DNA of 64,000 bases from Thalassotalea euphylliae (lineage in GTDB: Bacteria; Pseudomonadota; Gammaproteobacteria; Enterobacterales; Alteromonadaceae): the NCBI RefSeq assembly GCF_003390335.1, contig NZ_QUOU01000001.1, forward strand, positions 2,108,001-2,172,000. The letters run 5' to 3'. This document shows positions 43,985-51,548 of the stretch, one piece after another. Position 1 is the stretch's first letter. Each line of letters opens with the position of its first letter. Under the pieces are notes generated by a model. It worked only from the letters and a program-made list of their open reading frames with translations. It was not told where the DNA came from and did not search any database. The translations under genes were made by a program, and so were the position numbers.

Positions 43985-46063
43985 ATGAGCGAAGCAGTAT
44001 TAGCCCCACGTTTCCCCGAGTTATTAGTCGATGCCAAAGATCCCATGATGATCTTAAAAGGTGACGATGTAATTGATTGCAATCAAGCAGCACTAAAGTT
44101 TTTTAAATTTTCCGATCGCCAGCAGTGTTTTACCACCAGCATTTGGCAGGTATCGCCTTTGTATCAGCCTGACGGTAACTTATCACAAGAGCAGGGCTGG
44201 CAGAAAATGCTCGATTGCTATCAATTCGGTCAACAGCGCTTTTCTTGGCTTTTCCAAACTATGGATAACGAGTTGCTATGGGCTGAAATGACGATTGTTA
44301 AAATTACCCGCTCGGATCAAAGTTATATCCATGCCACTTTGAGAAATCTAGTCAAAGAGCAGTCTGGGCGAGACGAAACACACAAGGAGCCAAAGGTATA
44401 CTCAGCGCAGCAAGGTCAGTCAGATAAACAAAAAGCATCGCGATACCAAGAGCAGCTCAATATTATTAATCCTTATGTTCAGCTACTACGCGAACACAAA
44501 AAGGTGATAGACGCTTCGTCAATTGTGTCAAAAACAACGCCGCAAGGGGTTATTACCTATGTAAACGATAATTTTTGCGAAACGTCTGGTTATGTCGCGC
44601 AAGAGTTAATTGGGCAAAGCCACAGTATTATTCGCCACCCCGAAATGGATACCGCGGTATTTAGAGAGCTATGGAAAACAATCTCAAGCGGTGAAATATG
44701 GCAAGGTGTGATCAAAAATCGCAAAAAAAATGGTGACACCTATATCGTAAAAAGTACGATTGCGCCAATTTTCAATGACCACAACGAAATTAGTGAGTTT
44801 ATTGCCATACGCCAAGAAGTGACCGAACTTTACCAGCAAAAGCGCATTAACAAGCAGCAAACAACTGACCCCATTACCAAAGCATTTACGTACGCCACCT
44901 TATTAACCGATACCCATAAAAAGTCACCTTGTCATATCGCGATAGTCGATATTCCAGACTTGGACATGATTCAAAATGCATACGATATTAAAGAATACTA
45001 TCGCGTTGTCGCTAAAATCGCGTTTTGCATTAGCAAACTTATCTCAAGTGAGGTGAGTTTATACCGCCATTCTAATCGCTCGTTTGCATTGTTGGTGTCT
45101 AACCAACAGCCGTTTAATCAATTTATTAAGCAGTGTGTTGACTGGCAGCAGCAATTGGAAAACGAAGAATTTGAAACCCTCACTAATACATTTTCACTCT
45201 CTTTCCAATTTGGTCTAGCGCAGTGGATGCCGGATGCCGACTTACTGAGTCGAGCGAGAATGGCATTGGTGGGTGGTGATGAGCTCAACCAAAAAATCTC
45301 GGTATTTACACAAGACAGTAATATTCATAGCCGCCTGTTATCGACGATTGATTGGACTAACCGTCTTAAATCAGCGGTAGCCGGTAACGGGATTGTGATA
45401 TTCGGGCAAAAAATTGTGAATCAACAACACGATTATTACTCAACTGAAGTATTAATGCGTTACTTTGATCCGGAAAAGCAGCAATATGTCTCCCCCGTTG
45501 AGTTTTTGGGTTACGCCAAGCGATCTAAAGTTTATGCAAGCCTTTCTCGCGTGGTCATTGAAAAAGCATTTGAATATTTTGCCAACAAGCAACAACGCTT
45601 CTCGTTAAATTTATCGAAAGCTGATATTTCAGATCGCTATACCGCGCGGCTTATTCTTTCACTACTGGATAAATATCAACTCGGTAAAAACGTGATCATC
45701 GAGCTAGTGGAGTCTGAAAACTATGAGTTAGACGATCAAAAATTTGCTGATTTCCTTGTTAAGCTTAAAGAACATCAATGCCAAATTGCTATTGATGATT
45801 TCGGCTCTGGCTACTCTAACTTTGAATACTTAACTCGTTTGCCCGTTGATATTATTAAGATCGACGGCTCGCTGATTAAACAAATTGACGCTAATGAAAA
45901 GCACCAAGTGATTGTTAATACCATCGTTAATTTCTGCCACTCACTGGATATTAAAGTGGTTGCCGAATACGTTGCCAACGCACAGGTGTTAGACAAAGTT
46001 AAAGAGTTTGGCGTGGATATGTATCAGGGCTATCACTTCCACCAGCCGGAAAGGCTGCATTAA
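43985..46063 (+). CDS. PAS-PAS-(degenerate GGDEF)-EAL phosphodiesterase
   Basis: This 692-residue protein has a first PAS-like region (about 10-120), an Aer-type PAS (about 175-290, with SGYVAQELIGQSHSIIRHPEMDTAVF), a degenerate GGDEF (about 295-440, no GGDEF signature) and a C-terminal EAL domain. In the EAL domain the motif reads EVL (TEVLMRYFDP). The other metal and catalytic residues are present: NLSKAD, ELVESE, DDFGSGYSN, KIDGSLI, AEYV and QGYHF. It probably degrades c-di-GMP and links redox sensing to surface behaviour. No membrane helix is seen. It follows the Aer-like receptor on the same strand. Confidence 0.88.
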   Translation: MSEAVLAPRFPELLVDAKDPMMILKGDDVIDCNQAALKFFKFSDRQQCFTTSIWQVSPLYQPDGNLSQEQGWQKMLDCYQFGQQRFSWLFQTMDNELLWAEMTIVKITRSDQSYIHATLRNLVKEQSGRDETHKEPKVYSAQQGQSDKQKASRYQEQLNIINPYVQLLREHKKVIDASSIVSKTTPQGVITYVNDNFCETSGYVAQELIGQSHSIIRHPEMDTAVFRELWKTISSGEIWQGVIKNRKKNGDTYIVKSTIAPIFNDHNEISEFIAIRQEVTELYQQKRINKQQTTDPITKAFTYATLLTDTHKKSPCHIAIVDIPDLDMIQNAYDIKEYYRVVAKIAFCISKLISSEVSLYRHSNRSFALLVSNQQPFNQFIKQCVDWQQQLENEEFETLTNTFSLSFQFGLAQWMPDADLLSRARMALVGGDELNQKISVFTQDSNIHSRLLSTIDWTNRLKSAVAGNGIVIFGQKIVNQQHDYYSTEVLMRYFDPEKQQYVSPVEFLGYAKRSKVYASLSRVVIEKAFEYFANKQQRFSLNLSKADISDRYTARLILSLLDKYQLGKNVIIELVESENYELDDQKFADFLVKLKEHQCQIAIDDFGSGYSNFEYLTRLPVDIIKIDGSLIKQIDANEKHQVIVNTIVNFCHSLDIKVVAEYVANAQVLDKVKEFGVDMYQGYHFHQPERLH

Positions 46064-46200
46064 TACTGAGCGATTTGTGTTATTTCAACTATTTGAGCGG
46101 CATTTGTTAGTGATAATCTGTTCGCAAGTGGCCTGTTTGGGTGACGTTGGCAAAATCAGTGAATTCACAGACTTGGATTTGTGATAAATATAGTGCAGCT

Positions 46201-46270
46201 TCATTGAACACTTGGGCTTAAAAGTTTGATTTACCGAAGTTAAATCAAAAGAAAGCTAAGTGTTCAATGA
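46201..46270. repeat. 70-bp nested palindrome
   Basis: The outer arms TCATTGAACACTT (46201-46213) and AAGTGTTCAATGA (46258-46270) are a perfect 13-base inverted repeat. Inside, TTTGATTT and AAATCAAA form a second perfect 8-base repeat. The whole could fold as a long cruciform. It has no T-run like a terminator and lies between the EAL gene and a small orphan gene. A small MITE or a recombination site is possible. The rest of the 275-base gap shows nothing else. Confidence 0.65.
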
Positions 46271-46338
46271 AAACTTCACACAATTGAATAATCAACGTAT
46301 ACTGAATTTTGTTGATAATTTCAAAATGGAACTTTGCG

Positions 46339-46905
46339 ATGGAAATTCTGACAAATCAAGCATATCTGCACCAGCCCAAACGCTCATTTCGTGAGAAAGA
46401 TAACAAGTTAGCACCAAATGATTCACCCTTGCAGCCTAAAATCGCAGAACCAGAAAACAAGGGAATAAAGTTAACGTTATCTTCAAACGCGTTTTCAATG
46501 TTGAGATTAGATCAAAAATCCAATAACAAGGCTGATGAGCAAAAGCGGGTAGAGTATGAAGCAGCGCAAGAAAAATATCAGGAAAGTGTAAACGAGCTGC
46601 CTAATGACTATCGAAAAATGAAGGTATTAAAAGATAGTATTGAGGAAGAAATAAAAAAAATAGAAAAGGAAATAAGAGAAGTAAAACAATCATCGACACT
46701 TGATGAGGAAGAAAAAAAGCAAGTTATACGCTCACTTGAACAACAGCTAGCCGATAAGAGTTTGGCAGCCTTAGACATTAGGAAAGAATTTACTCAAAAA
46801 CTGAAAGAGCAGGAGCGCAGTAAACAAATTTCTCCTGAAGCTGCTACAGCGATGCTAAAAGTATTTATTTCATCTCCACCGGAAGCACCACAAGAGGATC
46901 TTTAA
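46339..46905 (+). CDS. Hypothetical coiled-coil protein
   Basis: I do not recognise this 188-residue protein. It is hydrophilic, begins with a Pro/Lys-rich region, and has a long charged helix from about residue 75 to 170 (EYEAAQEKYQESVNEL, IEEEIKKIEKEIREVKQ, EKKQVIRSLEQQL), which should form a coiled coil. There is no signal peptide or membrane segment. I chose the ATG at 46339, with a GGA eight bases before it; a TTG ten codons earlier is in frame. It is AT-rich, sits at the edge of the mobile region and has no partner. Confidence 0.65.
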   Translation: MEILTNQAYLHQPKRSFREKDNKLAPNDSPLQPKIAEPENKGIKLTLSSNAFSMLRLDQKSNNKADEQKRVEYEAAQEKYQESVNELPNDYRKMKVLKDSIEEEIKKIEKEIREVKQSSTLDEEEKKQVIRSLEQQLADKSLAALDIRKEFTQKLKEQERSKQISPEAATAMLKVFISSPPEAPQEDL

Positions 46906-47000
46906 CGACGAACGAAAGCAAATTATCTCTGAGTTGCGACAAATCTATGGAGTCAGTCCAAAACTAAAACCGCTAAAATTTCTAAAAATATCCTATGAAA

Positions 47001-47390
47001 GGACTCTGTAGCTAAACCTGTGTAACTGCCTATTATTATCTTTATAATGGGTTTAGCGTAGGCAGTGACGAATGAAAAAAACTAGAAGTGTTTATTAAGC
47101 AAGCCGCTAAACCTACTAAGTCAGACGCAGATTTAACTAAATTTCGTAAGGTAAAGTCTTGATGGCCTTAGACTAATTTGAGCAGCGCTGGGACAGTAAA
47201 TCCCCCAACATCTCTCGTTCGTGGCGCAATAACAGGCAAAACGTCAGCACCATTTTTAATTGCTCTCAAGGTATTGGAAGAGCGATTTCCACCACTAACG
47301 TTATTGAATCGCTCAACTCAGTTATCCGCAAAGCTATCAAGAAGCGCAAGCCCCTAAAAAATGCGACGATGCCAATAAGAAATTGGAAAT
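47001..47390 (+). pseudogene. IS256-family transposase remnant with internal deletion
   Basis: Two ends of an IS256-type transposase remain. Near 47075-47155 a frame reads KKLEVFIKQAAKPTKSDADL (N-terminal type). From 47162 another reads FEQRWDSKSPNISRSW, then TIFNCSQGIGRAISTTN and VIESLNSVIRKAIKKRK, followed by MPIRNWK (C-terminal type). The catalytic middle is missing and stops and frameshifts interrupt the rest. The sequence GGACTCTGTAGCTAAACC at about 47001 may be the old left end. Confidence 0.8.
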
Positions 47391-47416
47391 CGTTAGATCA
47401 GCTCTAAACTTCTATA
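47384..47416 (+). repeat. Orphan right end of an IS481-type element
   Basis: The sequence around AATCGTTAGATCAGCTCTAA and CTTCTATA is a close match to the right terminal inverted repeat of the IS481 element at 52647-52676. No rest of that IS is present here, so it is a deletion remnant abutting the IS256 remnant. Confidence 0.65.
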
Positions 47417-47487
47417 GAGAAATTCAAAAAAGGGCGCTTGATTGGAATAACTTTCACCCTTGAAATTGTTGTCGTATATGACTTCTC

Positions 47488-47581
47488 GCCTAACAAGTAA
47501 TGTCTTGGCACGGTTTTTTGCGTTGTTTGCTAAAACTGTGACAACAAAGTTTTGTTGTCTTTGTTAAGGCGCTTGTTAGTT
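47488..47581 (-). other. attC-like site A (after lysE-like cassette)
   Basis: Read on the minus strand, the site begins AACTAAC (R''-like), contains internal inverted repeats (ACAACAAA/TTTTGTTGT), and ends GTTAGGC, a perfect match to the integron R' core GTTRRRY. The ends CTAACAAG/CTTGTTAG pair with each other. It starts one base after the LysE-family stop codon, the expected position at the end of a gene cassette. Confidence 0.75.
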
Positions 47582-48199
47582 TTATTGCTGGCGACTTAAT
47601 AATAGGCTTGTTCCAGACATAGCTAAAAAGGTTGCGCAGCATCTATTGAAGCGCTTTACCATTTTCGGCTCCGTGAACCACTGCCTTAAATATATGCCGA
47701 ATATGGCATAAATCGATATTGCCCCCGTTTCTAGTATTAGGAACGTAGCCCCTAAAACGAAGAACTGTTCATTGGCACTAGCCGAAACATCGACAAACTG
47801 TGGCAGAAAGGCTGTAAAGATTAATATTGCCTTTGGATTACCTGCGGCTAGTAAAAATTCTTGTTTAGCTAAACCTAGTCGGTTGCGAGTATTGTCTAGT
47901 TCAGCAGCGGGACTATCGTCCGAGCGCCAAAGATTAAAAGCAATCCACAATAAGTAAGCTGCCCCCACAACTTTAATGGTTAGAAATAGAGTCTCAGATG
48001 CATATAGAACGACAGCTAATCCTGAAGCAGCCAAAGCAATCATTACAGCGAATGCAGCTATTCGACCAAGACCAGCAATAAAAGCAGACTTAAAGCCGTA
48101 ACAACGAGCGTTGTTCATAGACAATAAGTTGTTTGGACCCGGGGTCATATTGAGCGCAAAACACACAGGTATGAAGAACAATAGCTTCCAGATTTCCAC
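47582..48199 (-). CDS. LysE/RhtB-family exporter (cassette gene)
   Basis: This 205-residue membrane protein has about six hydrophobic helices. The family signature PGPNNLLSMNNARCYGF lies near the N terminus and GNPKAILIFTAFLPQFV in the middle. Members export amino acids such as lysine, threonine or homoserine; the substrate here is unknown. The stop codon touches attC-like site A, and another site (B) lies 17 bases before the start, so the gene forms a complete cassette on the minus strand. Confidence 0.9.
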   Translation of the reverse strand: MEIWKLLFFIPVCFALNMTPGPNNLLSMNNARCYGFKSAFIAGLGRIAAFAVMIALAASGLAVVLYASETLFLTIKVVGAAYLLWIAFNLWRSDDSPAAELDNTRNRLGLAKQEFLLAAGNPKAILIFTAFLPQFVDVSASANEQFFVLGATFLILETGAISIYAIFGIYLRQWFTEPKMVKRFNRCCATFLAMSGTSLLLSRQQ

Positions 48200-48215
48200 A
48201 ATATTTCCTCCATAA

Positions 48216-48322
48216 AACTAACGCCTTGCTACAAGGCGGAAAGTGCTTGGCTAAACTTGTGGCTGAAACGAACCAAGCCAAGCGTTCTTAGTGATCTTGC
48301 TACGTTAAACAGCTTGTTAGCT
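48216..48322 (-). other. attC-like site B (after PD40 cassette)
   Basis: On the minus strand it runs from AGCTAAC to GTTAGTT over 107 bases. The central part, CGCTTGGCTTGGTTCG then TCAGCCACAA and TAGCCAAG, is almost the same as in site D, with GCTTGGCT and AGCCAAGC forming the inner arms. It begins 11 bases after the stop of the PD40 gene. Confidence 0.82.
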
Positions 48323-48332
48323 GCCCTCTTAC

Positions 48333-49184
48333 TTAATCTAATTTAGGTCGAAGTTCCTCAATAAATGTTGCATCAACCCAATACATATCATGGTGTCTAT
48401 TAAAAAACAGATACTTGCCATCGGGGGTCACATATCCGCCAGCTTCCCACGATTCTGTATTGACTTTATCTCCCAAGTTGATGGCTTCTCCCCATGCCCC
48501 ATCTTTTTTTCGAAAACTTATGTAAAGATCAGACTCGCCATATCCATCTTCTCTTTCAGTATCCCAGATCAAATAAGATTCATCAGGCGATATAAAGGGG
48601 TGGGCGCTATATTTACCTGTGTTGATCACGGAAGCCATCTCTTTGGGCGGTTGGCGTTCGCCATTTGTAAAAGTAGATATGCGGATTACATCACCATTTT
48701 TATAATCGTCTAAAACATAGGTGCCGTTTTCGGAGGCTGAAAGCCGCATTATGCCCCAATCATCCCTATCAAACATTGGGCCAAGGCTTTTTACATCGGT
48801 CCAGCCCGTCTCGGTTCGCTCAATATAATACTTACCCAAATGCATAGTATTGCCATCAGGAGAGAGAATGGGTCTGCCAATCCGAGGCCCGATAGTAGAC
48901 TCGTTCCATTGATTGTTTTCATTTTTATAAACTATCAATGTCCACTCTTGGGTTTCATTATCCATCCTAGTGAAATAAAACTCTTGCATATCTGGCGAAA
49001 AAAAGCCGCTAAAATCACGATGTTTCGTCGAAACAATACCTGGAGCAAAAACTTCAGCGTTTAACCCTGGAGGCTGCTGCCCCAAATACGCTCCTTTAAT
49101 CACTAAGCCATCATTTTGACCTAAGCCCTTGTTACTTATAGCGGACAAAAAAAGTAAAGAAATTAAGCGATATCTTTTTTTCAC
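48333..49184 (-). CDS. Exported PD40 (TolB-like) propeller protein (cassette gene)
   Basis: This 283-residue protein has a signal peptide (about 1-22, ending GLGQ) and repeated beta-propeller motifs of the PD40/WD40-like type (GFFSPDMQEFYFTRMD, PILSPDGNTMHLG, PFISPDESYLIWD, GYVTPDGKYLFFN). A periplasmic binding or signalling role is likely, but no ligand can be named. Sites B and C flank it, so it is a cassette gene, although an IS110 remnant also lies between its start and site C. Confidence 0.82.
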   Translation of the reverse strand: MKKRYRLISLLFLSAISNKGLGQNDGLVIKGAYLGQQPPGLNAEVFAPGIVSTKHRDFSGFFSPDMQEFYFTRMDNETQEWTLIVYKNENNQWNESTIGPRIGRPILSPDGNTMHLGKYYIERTETGWTDVKSLGPMFDRDDWGIMRLSASENGTYVLDDYKNGDVIRISTFTNGERQPPKEMASVINTGKYSAHPFISPDESYLIWDTEREDGYGESDLYISFRKKDGAWGEAINLGDKVNTESWEAGGYVTPDGKYLFFNRHHDMYWVDATFIEELRPKLD

Positions 49185-49314
49185 AACTGGCTCCTAAAAT
49201 TAAAAAGATTCATTACACAATGGTTTAGATACATCAGGCGATAGCTCAAAATCCAGATTGGCAGCTAACGAAGTTGGTAAATAGCTTCAATTGAGGAGAG
49301 TCCATATCTCACTT

Positions 49315-49570
49315 ACCGAAGCAATTGGCATCGATTTAGCCAAACCTGTTTTTAGTATCCATGGTGTCGATAGTCATGACAAGTGTCAATTATGCAAAAC
49401 AGTCAAGTGAAACAAGTTGTTAGCGGAAATTGCCAAGTTAACACCTTGCCGTATTGGGGGAGGCTTGCTCAGGTGCTCACTACTGGGCGAGGGCAATTAC
49501 TAAGCTTGGGCATGAAGTACATATCATGGCGTCTAAACTTGTCATTCTGCATTGCCAAAACGAAAAGAAC
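49315..49570 (+). pseudogene. IS110-family transposase remnant
   Basis: Three frames read on from each other as the N-terminal part of an IS110 DEDD transposase: TEAIGIDLAKPVFSIHGVD, then LLAEIAKLTPCRIGG, then EACSGAHYWARAITKLGHE and HIMASKLVILHCQNEKN. At least two frameshifts and one stop break it, and the C-terminal half is absent. It lies antisense to the cassette genes. A longer open frame over the same bases is not a gene. Confidence 0.82.
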
Positions 49571-49597
49571 TTCAATTTGTTGCCACTACTTTGGAAC

Positions 49598-49695
49598 ACC
49601 TAACGTTCTAACAATAGGCAAAGAACTGTTGGCTAAAACGTTGAGGAATGCAAATAGCCAACTGTTTTTTGTCCTTATTAATTAGCTTGTGATAT
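49598..49695 (-). other. attC-like site C (after 209-aa gene cassette)
   Basis: On the plus strand it starts ACCTAAC, so on the minus strand it ends GTTAGGT (good R' match). The inner arms GCAAAGAACTGTTGGCT and AGCCAACTGTTTTTTG pair. The R'' end is degenerate (ATATCAC in place of YCTAAC). It begins two bases after the stop of the minus-strand 209-residue gene. It is the weakest of the five sites. Confidence 0.65.
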
Positions 49696-49697
49696 AT

Positions 49698-50327
49698 CTA
49701 TAGCAACTTACTAAATTCTTCTGAATTCATAAGCTTGTTGTTTTCTAGCTCTTTATCTAGCACAAACTTAATGCTACTAGTTTGCTTTGAAGATCTCCAT
49801 TCATCAAATACATCAGCTACTTCTTTGGAGACAAAGAACGTTTTTTCGACTTTAGCTGGTTCTTTCTTTTCAGAAGTCCAATAATGCAAACAAATTTCAT
49901 AAGTACCTTTGTTGAACTCCAATTTCATTTGGTTGTGGGCAAACCACATGCACCATAAATTTTTATGGACACCACTCTTTGCACTGAGAACAATAGGGCG
50001 TGCATCTTCTTCATGCTTCCATTTCTCTGATTTTTCATCTAAATAATCAAACTTTAACCATTGCATAAAGAAACGTTCATCTTCACAGCCTTTCCCATGG
50101 ATGCTAATCGCTGCTCTAATTACTGTACCTGTTGATGATGAGTCGTTGACAAACGAGACGGGTATAATAAAACCAGTAGAAACTCCTGCTTCGTAGTCAT
50201 GATGGTAAATATCAATTTGAGGGCCTAAAACAGCTCTAATATCTGCTTTTTTCAAATGAGAGAAATACAAAGCTGCACCCGCAACCAATAAACTAAAAAT
50301 GGATATTATTAAACTGGCAACTAGCAA
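49698..50327 (-). CDS. Unknown membrane-anchored protein (cassette gene)
   Basis: I do not recognise this 209-residue protein. One N-terminal hydrophobic segment (3-22, ASLIISIFSLLVAGAALYF) should anchor it, and the rest is a hydrophilic beta-rich domain (IPVSFVNDSSSTGTVIRAAISI, GTYEICLHYWTSEKK). The charged C-terminal region is helical. Unknown AT-rich genes of this kind are typical integron cassettes, and sites C and D flank it precisely. Confidence 0.7.
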   Translation of the reverse strand: MLVASLIISIFSLLVAGAALYFSHLKKADIRAVLGPQIDIYHHDYEAGVSTGFIIPVSFVNDSSSTGTVIRAAISIHGKGCEDERFFMQWLKFDYLDEKSEKWKHEEDARPIVLSAKSGVHKNLWCMWFAHNQMKLEFNKGTYEICLHYWTSEKKEPAKVEKTFFVSKEVADVFDEWRSSKQTSSIKFVLDKELENNKLMNSEEFSKLL

Positions 50328-50342
50328 TGAACTCTCCTAGAT

Positions 50343-50440
50343 ATATAACCTTAAATAAACGGCAAACATACTTGGCTACAATTGTGGCTGAACCGAACCA
50401 AGCCAAGCGTTTTTAGTCCGATTTAATGTGCTTGTTAGAA
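50343..50440 (-). other. attC-like site D (overlaps end of HxlR gene)
   Basis: On the minus strand it runs TTCTAAC ... GTTATAT over 98 bases. The inner arms GCTTGGCT and AGCCAAG and the spacer TTCAGCCACAATTG match site B closely. The last eight codons and stop of the HxlR gene lie inside its first part, which is common for cassettes. Confidence 0.82.
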
Positions 50441-50802
50441 TTTTTGTACTCTTCTCTATTGGCTTTTATCTTTTCGTGATTATCGTTTGCCCATGCTACA
50501 AGCTGATCTATAGGCTGTAATAAGCCAGAACCAAGGGGTGATATTTTATATACGACTTTTGGCGGGCTTTCATCATACACGGTTCTAATTACGAACCCAT
50601 CAGATTCCAAGTTTCGCAATGTTTTAGTTAAAACTTTTTGTGAAATATCGCCAATAGTTCTGCGCAGTTCATTGAACCTTGTCGGCTTTTCTTCCAATAC
50701 CGTTAATATTAGAAGACTCCATTTATCGCCGATTCTATCAATCACGTCTCGATATGGACAATTTAATGCATCATTTTTACTTGTGGCAGTTACCTTGAGC
50801 AT
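50413..50802 (-). CDS. HxlR-family transcription regulator (cassette gene)
   Basis: This 129-residue winged-helix protein has the HxlR signature: NCPYRDVIDRIGDKWSLLIL (with the conserved Cys), TRFNELRRTIGDISQKVLTKTLRNLESDGF and YKISPLGSGL. Family members respond to aldehydes, oxidants or quinones and usually repress the divergent neighbour. Here that neighbour is an exported ester-cyclase-like gene, and a perfect 10-base palindrome (ACCTATAGGT) lies between them. Its C terminus runs into attC site D. Confidence 0.9.
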   Translation of the reverse strand: MLKVTATSKNDALNCPYRDVIDRIGDKWSLLILTVLEEKPTRFNELRRTIGDISQKVLTKTLRNLESDGFVIRTVYDESPPKVVYKISPLGSGLLQPIDQLVAWANDNHEKIKANREEYKNSNKHIKSD

Positions 50803-50810
50803 ACTTTATT

Positions 50811-50820
50811 ACCTATAGGT
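50811..50820. promoter_or_regulatory. Candidate HxlR operator between divergent cassette genes
   Basis: ACCTATAGGT is a perfect 10-base palindrome eight bases before the HxlR start codon. A related GCCTA element occurs again nearby at 50821-50825 and 50832-50836. Operator function is inferred from position. Confidence 0.4.
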
Positions 50821-50888
50821 GCCTAATTGACGCCTAGTATACATTGGATACTATGTGTCGCAACTTAACTCAGAGGAGAAAAACGATA

Positions 50889-51371
50889 GTGACTAAAAAA
50901 TTTATTTGTATATTTACTTTATTTATTTGTGTATTGAATATGACTTATGCTGGAGCTGCTGATATGACAAGAAAAGAAAGGTTAGTTGCATTCTATGATG
51001 CGTTCGGAAAAGGTGATGTGGAGAAATTAGATAAGATTATTGTCGAAGACTGGGTCACTCATGATCCAAACCCTGGACAGCTAACAGGACGATCTGGTTT
51101 TAAACAATTTATCCCTCTAGTGCACGAATCTATAAGTGATCTTAACTGGAAGATCGAAGAAATGATTGAGGAAGGCAACACAATTGTTGTAAGAAGTACG
51201 TTTTCTGGTACCCACACTGGTCCACTACTAGGCGTTGAAGGTACAGGTAAGCAATTCGTTGCTAAAGCAATTGATGTTCATCATTTTAATGATGACGGCA
51301 TGGTGTTTGAAACCTATCATTTAGAAGATTGGATTGCATTTTTAGCTCAAGTAGGAGCTATTGGGCATTAA
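50889..51371 (+). CDS. Exported SnoaL-like/ester cyclase family protein (cassette gene)
   Basis: This 160-residue protein has a signal peptide (about 1-21, ending MTYAGA) and a SnoaL-like cone domain (ERLVAFYDAFGKGDVEKLDKIIVEDWVTHDP, STFSGTHTGPLLGV, DVHHFNDDGMVFETYHLEDW). The fold is used for cyclases, isomerases and scavenging proteins, so the reaction is unknown. I chose the GTG at 50889, with GAGGAG upstream and the signal peptide starting there; an ATG at 50853 is in frame. It is divergent from the HxlR gene and shares its cassette. Confidence 0.8.
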   Translation: MTKKFICIFTLFICVLNMTYAGAADMTRKERLVAFYDAFGKGDVEKLDKIIVEDWVTHDPNPGQLTGRSGFKQFIPLVHESISDLNWKIEEMIEEGNTIVVRSTFSGTHTGPLLGVEGTGKQFVAKAIDVHHFNDDGMVFETYHLEDWIAFLAQVGAIGH

Positions 51372-51420
51372 TAAAAATATTGAAAGCAGCGTCTAATATT
51401 TACGCAGGCGCTGCGAAAAA

Positions 51421-51543
51421 CTCTAACGCCTACTAAAAGGCGAAAAATGCTTGGCTATACTTTGCGACGAAGGAGCGCAGCCAAGCGTTTTGCGCCCTTT
51501 TAAAGTGTGGAGCTTTAGGGCCTGGCTGATACATTTGTTATAT
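51421..51543 (-). other. attC-like site E
   Basis: On the plus strand it runs CTCTAACGCC ... GTTATAT over 123 bases. The arms AAAAGGCGAAAAATGCTTGGCT and AGCCAAGCGTTTTGCGCCCTTTT pair with few mismatches, and the GCTTGGCT/AGCCAAGC core is shared with sites B and D. It closes the outer side of the HxlR/cyclase cassette. An IS481 element is inserted right at its edge. Confidence 0.8.
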
Positions 51544-51548
51544 TTACA
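51542..51548. repeat. 7-bp target-site duplication, left copy (IS481)
   Basis: ATTTACA directly precedes the left IS end and is repeated exactly at 52677-52683. Confidence 0.7.

Noticed and set aside
49383..49685. 100-codon plus-strand open frame
   Set aside because: It runs out of frame over the decayed IS110 transposase and attC site C; the residues that match IS110 are in other frames.
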